From the NCBI GenBank assembly GCA_026724425.1, contig JAIUCV010000090.1:1674001-1738000 (forward strand): DNA of 64,000 nucleotides, given 5' to 3'. The first letter of the stretch is position 1. Each line of letters opens with the position of its first letter. Positions 24,241 through 33,600 of this stretch are shown one piece after another. The DNA is from Erythrophleum ivorense. Lineage: Eukaryota; Streptophyta; Magnoliopsida; Fabales; Fabaceae. The translations under genes were made by a program, and so were the position numbers. Under the pieces are notes generated by a model. That model did no database searches, was not told where the DNA came from, and saw only the letters and a program-made list of their open reading frames with translations.

Positions 24241-27189
24241 ATGCAAACGAGATCAAAGGGCAGTGGCAACTTGATCCACTACTTAGACAACATCAACCGA
24301 CTGAACAGAGTGTCTCGGGTTTCTGTTGACCAGGTCAGAGAGGAGAGTCAGAATCACCAGGCAGAGGCTGAGCAGTGTGTTGACGCCATGGACAACCCTC
24401 AGGGTAATGGCAACGCTCCAGCAGTTAGACCCATTGGAGCGGGTGATGCTCCAAACGCACATACGCAGAGGCAGGGGATTGTTCCACCACCGGTGCAGAA
24501 CAACAATTTCGAGATCAAGCTCAGAATGATCAATCTGGTGCAAAATAAGATGTTCCATGGTCTGCCCTGCGAAGATCCTATAGACCACCTCGACGAGTTC
24601 GACCGGCTTTGTAATCTGTCTCGGGTTAACGGTGTTTCTGAGGACGCCATCAAGTTGCGCCTCTTCCCTCTATCACTTGGGGAGAAGGCACACCAGTGGG
24701 AGAAAAACTTGCCCCACAACTCTATCACAACCTGGAACGACTGCAAGAAGGCGTTTCTTGCGAAGTTTTTCTCAACGGGAAGGACAGCTAAGCTCCGTAG
24801 CGACATCTTGAGCTTCCACCAGAAGAACGGTGAAACGTTTTCTGAGGCTTGGGAACGTTTCAAGTGCTATACGAGTCAGTGCCCACACCACGGTTTTAGT
24901 AATGAATCCCTGCTCAGCACTATGTATAGAGGTGTTATCCCGAGGTACAGGCAGATGCTCGATACCGCGAGCAACGGAGATTTCCTGAGCCAGGACGTTG
25001 AGGAAGGCTGGCAGCTTGTGGAGAACTTGGCTAGGTCAGATGGGAATTATAACGAGGAGTACGACCGCACGAACCGCAGCTCTGTCGAGTCTGATGACAA
25101 ATTGAAAAAGGAAGTGAAGGGCTTGAATGAAAAGTTGGATAAGCTACTCCAAGCTCAATCCACAATGAAGCACGTCCATTTTGTTTCTGAGGACGAGTAT
25201 GTGCAGGTCCAGGAAGGGGAGATTGATCAGCAGGTTGAGGAAGTGAGTTATGTGCAGAACAACCAGGGTGGTTACAACAAAGGCTACTACACGTACAAAG
25301 CCAACCCGAATCTGTCCTACCGAAGTACGAATGTCGCAAATCCTCAAGATCAGGTTTATCCACCACAAACACCGCAGAGTCAGTCTACGCAACCGCAGAG
25401 CCAACCACAGCAGCAGCAAGTGTTCGTTCCGCGAGGGCAGTTTTTGAGCCAACAGGGCGGGTATCCACCTAGACAGCATCAGGGAGCACCACCAGGGTTT
25501 GCTCCTCCGCAGGTACAAGCGCCACAGCTTCAGGTACAAGCGCCACAGCTTCAGGAACCCGACATGAGGGCCATGTTACAGCAGCTGTTGCAAGGTCAAG
25601 CTAATGGAGTTATTGAGACAAGTAAGAAGCTTGCGGAGATGAACAGCAAGCTTGATTCCTTAAACTCCAGGATTACGACCATTGAGAACAACCGTGCCTC
25701 CTCTTCTACAGAACACCCTGGTCAACTCCCTGGGAAGGCCATTCAGAATCCCAAGGACCACTGCCATGTCATCTACTCAAACGATGACATAGATCAGGCA
25801 GCTGAGAATGAAAGAGCCATCCAAAACATATCTCGGCTTCTCCATGGTACAAACTTTAATGAGGACATTAAGATTCAAGAAGGGGAGGATTGCACTGAAG
25901 ATGAGGTTCAGATTAAAGGTCAGAATGAGCTGAAATCTGGGTTTAAGGGTAAACTCGATCAGCAGACTCTATCACCAAATCGAGTCAGCGCACAACAGGG
26001 CGAAAATGGTAGAAGCTACTTGCAAACTCGACATGTTGATAGAGTCAAGCCAACTTCAGGTCCTGAACAAGTTGTTCCGCCTCCTTATAAGCCCCCGCTT
26101 CCATTTCCAGGCATAATCCTCACCAAGGCTCAAAAGAAGGTAATCTCCAAGTTTAGAGCTGATATGAGTGAGATTGGTGTGGAGTTACCAAATATGGGAA
26201 ACATGAAAGAAGCTCATCTCCAAATGAAGGTGATTATGGATGTTCTTGCAAACAAGGAGAAAGTCACTGAGCTTCTGGAACTCTCTAGTGAACCCCAAGT
26301 CACACCAACCTCACTTCCTAAGCTCAAAGATCAAGGAAAGTTCACTCTGCCCTGCTCTCTTGGTGATTTGCAGCTAGATGATGCACTTGTGGATTCTGGA
26401 GCAAGTGTAAATTTGATTTCGCTGGGTTTGGTTAATAAGCTGGGTGCACAGAGTATGATGCAGCGGCCTAGATCTTCTATCATGTTTGGGGATGCTTCTT
26501 CTAAGTCTCCACTTGGTATTATCATGGATTATCCTCTGAAGGTTGGAGAATGCACCATACCAACAGACCTCACTGTTCTGGATATGGTTGATAAGAAAGA
26601 GGTCCCATTGATTCTTGGAACTCCATTCCTTACTACAACTGGAGCCTCAATTGATTTCCCCAACAAGATGGTGATCCTTCACAATGTCAACAACAAGGTC
26701 TCCTACCCACTCAAGGGTTACACTACTGAGTATTGTGGAACTATAACAACTGCAGAGTTAGGATCCAAAGTGATTGAATTTGGACTTGTTGAGGCTGTGA
26801 AGGTGCTGCACAGTGTGTCTACGAAGCTTGATGAGCGTCAGACATGCGTTTTTGATGGAGAGAGCCTTCAGGCATTGTTCAGTGAGCAATTGGGAAGTGC
26901 TCAAAAGGAGGGGGTGAGTATGGTTTCAAAGGCTACTCTCAAGAAGAAAAATAAGAGAAATGAACCTCAGCCTCCCTCCTCAAACCCATCTCAGCCCGCA
27001 GTGACTCTTTTGCCACTAGAACTCAAGGGTGGAAAGATTGAGTACAAGGTCCAGTACAAAGGAAGATCTAAACCTTTCTCAAGCGCTAGAGCCGTCATCA
27101 GTCCTGAACTCCAGAAAGATCCAATCAAGCTTCTCTCTCAGGTCCTGACCATCACTCTTGAAGGCAGGCCAGATTTCAACCCTCCCTAG
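24241..27189 (+). CDS. gag: Gag-protease polyprotein of Athila-like retrotransposon, intact, 982 aa
   Basis: One open frame from the first ATG after an in-frame TAG to a TAG at 27187. Residues 90-265 form the Retrotrans_gag-type capsid region (FHGLPCEDPIDHLDEF, LFPLSLGEKAHQWEKNLP, TWNDCKKAFLAKFF, RTAKLRSDILSFHQ, GETFSEAWERFK, CPHHG). A Gln/Pro-rich linker follows (about 340-450), including a 7-residue tandem duplication QVQAPQL (25510-25551). An aspartic protease follows: catalytic D718 in DSGAS, then ILGTPFL at 791-797. I see no CCHC zinc knuckle. The protein should form the particle and cleave itself, but the frame ends about 185 residues after ILGTPFL with no RT. An uninterrupted 982-codon frame suggests recent insertion or selection for Gag function. 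A shorter start, such as the ATG at 24388, cannot be excluded. Confidence 0.93.
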   Translation: MQTRSKGSGNLIHYLDNINRLNRVSRVSVDQVREESQNHQAEAEQCVDAMDNPQGNGNAPAVRPIGAGDAPNAHTQRQGIVPPPVQNNNFEIKLRMINLVQNKMFHGLPCEDPIDHLDEFDRLCNLSRVNGVSEDAIKLRLFPLSLGEKAHQWEKNLPHNSITTWNDCKKAFLAKFFSTGRTAKLRSDILSFHQKNGETFSEAWERFKCYTSQCPHHGFSNESLLSTMYRGVIPRYRQMLDTASNGDFLSQDVEEGWQLVENLARSDGNYNEEYDRTNRSSVESDDKLKKEVKGLNEKLDKLLQAQSTMKHVHFVSEDEYVQVQEGEIDQQVEEVSYVQNNQGGYNKGYYTYKANPNLSYRSTNVANPQDQVYPPQTPQSQSTQPQSQPQQQQVFVPRGQFLSQQGGYPPRQHQGAPPGFAPPQVQAPQLQVQAPQLQEPDMRAMLQQLLQGQANGVIETSKKLAEMNSKLDSLNSRITTIENNRASSSTEHPGQLPGKAIQNPKDHCHVIYSNDDIDQAAENERAIQNISRLLHGTNFNEDIKIQEGEDCTEDEVQIKGQNELKSGFKGKLDQQTLSPNRVSAQQGENGRSYLQTRHVDRVKPTSGPEQVVPPPYKPPLPFPGIILTKAQKKVISKFRADMSEIGVELPNMGNMKEAHLQMKVIMDVLANKEKVTELLELSSEPQVTPTSLPKLKDQGKFTLPCSLGDLQLDDALVDSGASVNLISLGLVNKLGAQSMMQRPRSSIMFGDASSKSPLGIIMDYPLKVGECTIPTDLTVLDMVDKKEVPLILGTPFLTTTGASIDFPNKMVILHNVNNKVSYPLKGYTTEYCGTITTAELGSKVIEFGLVEAVKVLHSVSTKLDERQTCVFDGESLQALFSEQLGSAQKEGVSMVSKATLKKKNKRNEPQPPSSNPSQPAVTLLPLELKGGKIEYKVQYKGRSKPFSSARAVISPELQKDPIKLLSQVLTITLEGRPDFNPP
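25510..25551 (+). repeat. 21-bp tandem duplication inside gag
   Basis: Two exact copies of a 21-bp unit starting CAGGTACAAGCGCCACAGCT encode QVQAPQL twice in the Gln/Pro-rich linker. It is in frame, so it changes only linker length. Confidence 0.9.
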
Positions 27190-29149
27190 CAAGTTCAAGG
27201 GAAAGTCAAGCTAAGAGACTTAAAACAAAGCTCACTTGGGAGGAAGTCCCATGCTTATCCATGTACATATTGCTTTAAGTTTTTGGTTTATTTAATGTGT
27301 TTTTTGTAGTGTCTTTGATTGGCAGGTCTCAAGAAAGGAGTTTGAGCTAAAAGGGCCAAGACAACAAACTGTGAAAAAAGGGCAAAATATTGACTCGATC
27401 AGCTGCCAGAGCCTGCACTCGCCATAATGCACTAGCTTGATCGCAGACTCGATCACTCCCATCCAGTAAGCCTAGAACCACTCTAGCTTTCACATTACCT
27501 TCTTCTCCCATCCTTGAGGTAACAACTCCATCACCATTGTATATACCATTTCATTTGTGTTTTATTGGGTTTTGATTCTTGAAACCTTCTCCTTTCTTTT
27601 GTTACACAAGGGACTGTGTAATTCAAGTTTGGGGGAGGGGTTGAGATGTATTTGACCTTGTTTTCTATTTTCTTATCTCAAATTTTTGCATCATGTAAGG
27701 CATAGAAAAACACATAAAAATTTGAAATTTTTTCGAAAAATCCAAAAATATTCATGTAGTTGCATTCAAATTTGTTAGATTAAGTTTTCATTGCATCACA
27801 TAGATTCACAATCATGCTGCATTGTTGATACAGCCTTGTAAAATAACAGTCTCATGCGATATGATTTGTGCCTTGGTTTCTGATTCTCTGATGCATTAAG
27901 GTGAGAATGAAGCATTTAAAACGAAACCGTGTTTAACTTGATCACATCATGACATGCACATCTCACTTAATCACTGCTGCGAATTGAAGCTTATCCCTGT
28001 TTATCTGAACCTTAATCTTGACATTTAAATATCATTGCATGCATTGAAAGCAACTCATGGATAGCATACATATCTGGACAATCTTTTCCCATTTGTTTAT
28101 CCTCTTTGTTTGTCCAGGTAGTTTTCTTTCCCGCACCCTGAACACTTTAGCCTTTTCATTCAAACCCCCATTACTCTTGTGTGTGCTTGTGAGGCCTTGT
28201 TTCGATTATGCTTAGCAGAACGTGTTGAGTTTAAACCGGCAAGAGTGGGATGTCTAGGTATCTAGTTCGATTTTGGGATTGTTTTCAGGCTAAGTTTGGG
28301 GGTGTTGTTTTGAGCGCTATGGTTTCATATTCAAAAAGTGGGAAAAGAAAAGTGTTTTGATTAAGGCCAGGGAGTTGTTTTGTGTTTCAAAAGGGTCTAG
28401 TAAAGGTTTGGGAATAGTTTTAAGAAAGAAAAGAAAAAAAAAAAGGGGGTTCTAAGTTAAAAGAAAAGAAGGCAATTGCCTCAGCTGTTTAAAAGAAAGA
28501 AAGGAGTTCCCTAAGTGTTAGGTTTCCCAAACCGCTAGATGTTACCATAAGATCACCTCTCCATTGGCTAGTTCACAAAAGAAAAAGAAGAAAAGAGCAA
28601 GTGCTCCTCTGAGTCTAAAGGCGCAAAGCCTATTTTGTAGTTAGGAGTCGTTTGGTTTTTCTGGGGTTCGGGTACTGACGCTATCGAGTCTGAGCTAGGT
28701 AGTTAGAGGTTCTGCTCTTGCATCCTCCTGGGTTATAACTCTTAGCCTTCTGCCAAAGCATTGTCATTTTCTTGAGAGATCCCTATCCTTTAAACCGTTT
28801 TATGACTTTAAGAAACCATATTTTTCTCTTGACCTTTACCTTGAGCCAAATGAGTTGTTAATTTGCATGTTTATGATTCATTGTTCACCATAATAAATGT
28901 TAAAGGGATTTTGCTGATAAGAATGCATTGTTTGAGTGACTGTGAAGTTGGATTGATCTTGTTAAGCATGATACAGATTTTCAAAGAAATAGCTCTCACC
29001 TTGCTGCATTTTAGAACCATAAACTTGGACATATATCAAATCGTTTTTGCTTGTTGTTTTTGGCTGTATCAGCTCGTTTTCAAACCTCATCCCTTTCTTT
29101 GCACTTATTTGTTTGCTTGAGGGCAAGCAAAAGACAAGTTTGGGGGTGT
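27190..29149 (+). other. Untranslated 3' internal region of the retrotransposon (pol missing)
   Basis: 1,960 bp with no credible ORF. The RT, RNase H, integrase and env-like frames expected in an autonomous Athila element are absent. Visible landmarks: ACTCGA motifs at 27393 and 27447; a purine-rich AAGTTTGGGGG motif at 27625 and again at 28292; a TTTTTCGAAAAA palindrome at 27729-27740; A/G-rich runs at about 28420-28520. In Athila-type elements an AAGTTTGGGGG motif usually lies after the end of pol. If the copy at 27625 is equivalent, the deletion removed pol between about 27190 and 27600 and left the 3' untranslated part. Confidence 0.85.
29136..29149 (+). promoter_or_regulatory. Polypurine-tract region before the 3' LTR
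   Basis: AAGTTTGGGGGTGT abuts the TGATG start of the 3' LTR, where the plus-strand primer tract is expected. It is short and interrupted by T. Two near-copies lie upstream (27625 and 28292). Confidence 0.65.
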
Positions 29150-29445
29150 TGATGTACTTGTATTTTCATTGTTTTAGCACTCTTAATTCATTCCTTTTGC
29201 ATACATATATCATCACATCTTTACCATTTACATCCATATTCATCTACTTTTCACACATGATAGGATTTGCATTGGCATTGCATGCATTCCTGCACTTGGA
29301 GTTGTTTTCAGGTGCTTTTGGAGGCTTTAGAGGATATCTTGAAGGTGGGAGATGGGTGCTTGATCAACGGGAATGAAGTGGGACGCATAAACCAGAAGAA
29401 GGCAGGATGTATGTACAGACTCGACATGCAGACTCGACCAGCATG

Positions 29446-29556
29446 TCGAGTTGGTGTCAAAGGCAGCTCCTTTACGCGCACACGATCAAGCCCGTCGAGT
29501 CGGTGATCGAGTTGGTGTCAAAGGCAGCTCCTTTACGCGAACACGATCAAGTCCGT
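29446..29556 (+). repeat. Imperfect direct repeat in U3, 61-bp spacing (3' LTR)
   Basis: Same repeat pair as in the 5' LTR, starting at 29446 and 29507 and carrying the same internal differences. The duplication therefore predates this insertion. Confidence 0.85.
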
Positions 29557-29614
29557 CAAGAAACACGTAGTGTTTGCACGCACGTGCCCTTTTTTACTTT
29601 TTTCTAAAACCTAG

Positions 29615-29623
29615 TATAAAAGG
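29615..29623 (+). promoter_or_regulatory. LTR TATA box, 3' LTR
   Basis: TATAAAAGG at the position equivalent to the 5' LTR box. If active, it would drive transcription outward into the flanking satellite array. Confidence 0.7.
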
Positions 29624-29750
29624 CCAAATGATGTCATTTGTGTCAGACATCTTCTTTTCACTCTGAGAAACCAGAAAATCGCCCTTTAGAGTTCTTCCCT
29701 TGTATTTCAGATTGCTTCTTTGTCTTTGAGATTTTGCAACTATTTCCTTC

Positions 29751-29756
29751 AATAAA
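29751..29756 (+). terminator. Polyadenylation signal AATAAA, 3' LTR
   Basis: AATAAA in the R region of the 3' LTR is the likely 3' processing signal for the retrotransposon transcript. Confidence 0.6.
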
Positions 29757-30595
29757 GTTGTTTAGTTTTCCATCCTCTTTCTAATGATGCAAGTTTTATC
29801 CATTTCTGGGTTTGATTATCTGATGGCGATTTCTGAGTAGTCTCTCTAGAGTTCTTGAGGGTTGGGTTAGATTAGTGAAAATCCATGATTACCCAGGGTG
29901 TTTAAGCTTTGAATTTCTGATTTCCCTTCTTGATTAGTGTACTTAATGCTTTTTCCTCTATGATTAATTGGAATTTGAAATTAGGCATTTCAGCACCCAG
30001 AAGGTGTTTGATGAAATGCCTGAACCAGCTTTTACAAGAAATTTGCATATCATACCTAGGATACTAGTTGCCTTGATTGCATTTTAGCATTTGCAAACTG
30101 TTTCTTAATGCTTGTTAGTGTGCATTTCGCCATGAGAGTGGGTCTGGAAGCATACTAACTCGATAGCTCCTGCCACGAGAGTGGATTAGCTAGTTGTCGA
30201 GTTTGCAGCTGAGGGACTAGCTCTGCTTGAGTTTTGTTGAACACCCTAGCGTTAGTCATGGAGATTCATTAGTCAATAACACCCAATCCTCAGGATCCTT
30301 TGTCTTTATTGATTCCCATCTTGTTTTTTGTTCCTTAAGCTTTTTATCTTTTATTTTATATCTTGTTGCATTATGTTCATTCCAGCTTTTGGTTCATAGT
30401 TATCAACTTGCATTTACCTTTGTTCATTTCATAAGTTGATAGATTACATTCTCGCATTTGAATTGGCTTGACTTAATTAGACTTGATCGCATCCTGATTG
30501 CATAGCTTCACACCCGATTTGGATTGACTCCTTTTTACACTGCAGCGATATGATAGTGTAGCTAGGGTAATTGTTTAGTAAAAATCCTACTATCA

Positions 30596-30600
30596 GGAGG
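30596..30600. repeat. Target site duplication GGAGG, right copy
   Basis: It matches 22570-22574. The following CATAGAGGTAC continues the interrupted monomer in register. Confidence 0.93.
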
Positions 30601-33600
30601 CATAGAGGTACAATTGGGACTCCTTACAACTTTCGTTTATCTAGGATGGTAGCTTTGATGTTCCTCTCAAGGAATGAGAATCATGTCACACATGTTGCTT
30701 ATCCTTGTCCCTTGGAGAACCTAATGCATGTTTGGCTAAGTATGGGTCCGTCTTGATCATTACATACACTACAAGTACGTTCCTACATCGTGTGGAGGCA
30801 TAGAGCTACGATTGGGAATCCTTACTACTTCCTTTTCTTTATGACGGTAGCTTTGATGTTCCTATGTCACACATGTTCCTCCACATTGTCTCGTGGAGAA
30901 TATAATGCATTTTTGGCTAAGTATGGGTCCATCTAGATCATTACATACACTACAAGTATGTTCCTTCAATATGTGGAGGCATAGAGCTACGATTGGAACT
31001 CCTTACTACTTTCGTTTCTCTAGGATGGTAGCTTTGATGTTCCTAACAAGGAATGAAAATCATGTCACACATGTTGCTCCTCATAGTCCCTTGGAGAACC
31101 TAATGCATGTTTGGCTAAGTATGGGTCCGTCTTGATCATTATATACACTACAAGTATGTTCTTTCATTGTGTGGACGCATAGAGCTACGATTGTGACTCC
31201 TTACTTCTTTTTTATCTCTAAGATGGTTTCTTTGATGTTCCTCTCAAGGAATGAGAATCATGTCACACATGTTGCTCATAATAGTCCCTTGGAGAACCTA
31301 ATGCATGTTTGGCTAAGTATGGGTCCGTTTTGATCATTACATACACTACAAGTACGTTCCTACATTGTGTGGAGGCATAGAGCTACGATTGGGACTTCTT
31401 ACAACTTTCGTTTCTCTAGGATGGTAGCTTTGATGTTCCTAACAAGGAATGAGAATCATGTCACACATGTTGCTCCTCATAGTCCCTTGGAGAACCTAAT
31501 GCATGTTTGGCTAAGTATGAGTCCGTCTTGATCATTATATACACTACAAGTATGTTCCTTCATTGTGTGGACGCATAGAGCTACGATTGTGACTCCTTAC
31601 TTCTTTTTTATCTCTAAGATGGTTTCTTTGATGTTCCTCTCAAGGAATGAGAATCATGTCACACATGTTGCTCATAATAGTCCGTGTAGAGCATTACATA
31701 CACTACAAGTATGTTCCTTCAATGTGTGGAGGCATAGAGCTACGATTGGGAATCCTTACTACTTCCTTTTCTTTATGACGGTAGCTTTGATGTTCCTATG
31801 TCACACATGTTCCTCCACATTGTCTCGTGGAGAATATAATGCATGTTTGGCTAAGTATGGGTCCATCTAGATCATTACATACACTACAAGTATGTTCCTT
31901 CAATATGTGGAGGCATAGATCTACGATTGGAACTCCTTACTACTTTCGTTTCTCTAGGATGGTAGCTTTGATGTTCCTAACAAGGAATGAAAATCATGTC
32001 ACACATGTTGCTCCTCATAGTCCCTTGGAGAACCTAATGCATGTTTGGCTAAGTATGGGTCCGTCTTGATCATTATATACACTACAAGTATGTTCCTTCA
32101 TTGTGTGGACGCATAGAGCTACGATTGTGACTCCTTACTTCTTTTGTATCTCTAAGATGGTTTCTTTGATGTTCCTCTCAAGGAATGAGAATCATGTCAC
32201 ACATGTTGCTCATAATAGTCCCTTGGAGAACCTAATGCATGTTTGGCTAAGTATGGGTCCGTCTTGATCATTACATACACTACAAGTACGTTCCTACATT
32301 GTGTGGAGGCATAGAGCTACGATTGGGACTTCTTACAACTTTCGTTTCTCTAGGATGGTAGCTTTGATGTTCCTAACAAGGAATGAGAATCATGTCACAC
32401 ATGTTGCTCATCATAGTCCCGTGGAGAACCTAATACATGTTTGGCTAAGTATGGGTCTGTGTACATCATTACATACACTACAAGTATGTTTCTACAATTT
32501 GTGGAGGCATAGAGCTACGATTGGGACTCCTTACTACTTTCGTTTCTCTAGGATGTTAGCTTTGACGTTCCTAACAAGGAATGAGAATCACGTCACACAT
32601 GTTCCTCCACATTGTCTCGTGGAGAATCTAATGCATGTTTGGCTAAGTATGAGTCCGTCTTGATCATTACATACACTACAAGTACGTTCCTACATTGTGT
32701 GGAGGCATAGAGCTACGATTGGGACTTCTTACAACTTTCGTTTCTCTAGGATGGTAGCTTTGATGTTCCTAACAAGGAATGAGAATCATGTCACACATGT
32801 TGCTCATCATAGTCCCTTGGAGAACCTAATGCATGTTTGGCTAAGTATGGGTCCGTCTTGATCATTACATACACTACAAGTACATTCCTACATTGTGTGG
32901 AGGCATAGAGCTACGATTGGGACTTCTTACAACTTTCGTTTCTCTAGGATGGTAGCTTTGATGTTCCTAACAAGGAATGAGAATCATGTCACACATGTTG
33001 CTCATCATAGTCCCGTGGAGAACCTAATACATGTTTGGCTAAGTATGGGTCTGTGTACATCATTACATACACTACAAGTATGTTTCTACAATTTGTGGAG
33101 GCATAGAGCTACGATTGGGACTCCTTACTACTTTCGTTTCTCTAGGATGGTAGCTTTGACGTTCCTAACAAGGAATGAGAATCACGTCACACATGTTCCT
33201 CCACATTGTCTCGTGGAGAATCTAATGCATGTTTGGCTAAGTATGAGTCCGTGTAGAGCATTACATACACTACAAGTATGTTCCTTCAATGTGTGGAGGC
33301 ATAAAGCTACGATTGGGACTCCTTACTACTTTCATTTCTCTAGGATGGTAGCTTTGATGTTCTTAACAAGTAATGAGAATCATGTCACACATGTTGCTCC
33401 TCATAGTCCCTTGGAGAACCTACTGCATGTTTGGCTAAGTATGGGTCCGTCTTGATCACTATATATACAGTACAAGTATGTTCCTTCAATGTATGGAGGC
33501 ATAGAGGTACGATTGAGACTCCTTACAACTTTCGTTTATCTAGGATGGTAGCTTTGATGTTCCTCTCAAGGAATGAGAATCATGTCACACATGTTGCTTA

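Larger units (their letters stand above)
22575..30595 (+). mobile_element. Non-autonomous Athila-like Ty3/gypsy LTR retrotransposon (gag-protease only), 8,021 bp
   Basis: A complete element: LTRs 22575-24048 and 29150-30595 beginning TGAT and ending ATCA, a GGAGG duplication on both sides, a tRNA-Asp-type PBS, one gag-protease ORF, an untranslated 3' internal region and a purine-rich tract ending in TTTGGGGGTGT next to the 3' LTR. Long LTRs, the tRNA-Asp PBS and the Gag sequence resemble the Athila lineage; this is judged from memory. No RT, RNase H, integrase or env-like frame is present in the 1.96 kb between gag and the 3' LTR. It sits inside a single satellite monomer, so it inserted after the local array had formed. 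Confidence 0.95.
29150..30595 (+). repeat. 3' LTR (1,446 bp)
   Basis: It starts TGATGTACTTG and ends CCTACTATCA, followed by GGAGG and satellite. It is 6,575 bp downstream of the 5' LTR with no net indel through the poly(A) signal. After that it diverges progressively, and from about 30300 to 30560 it can be aligned only in patches. It is 28 bp shorter than the 5' LTR overall. Confidence 0.95.

Noticed and set aside
24283..25539. Reverse-strand frames of 101-154 codons inside gag
   Set aside because: They are antisense shadows of the 982-codon gag-protease frame, which has clear capsid and DSGA protease motifs.
28863..29376. Possible env-like or other ORF before the 3' LTR (85 and 109 codons)
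   Set aside because: The frames run through untranslated and LTR sequence, have no signal peptide plus transmembrane arrangement, and one crosses into the LTR.
22575..30595. Two separate solo or partial elements instead of one retrotransposon
   Set aside because: Matching GGAGG flanks, PBS next to the first LTR, purine tract next to the second, and a satellite monomer that rejoins exactly all support one insertion, despite the U5 divergence.
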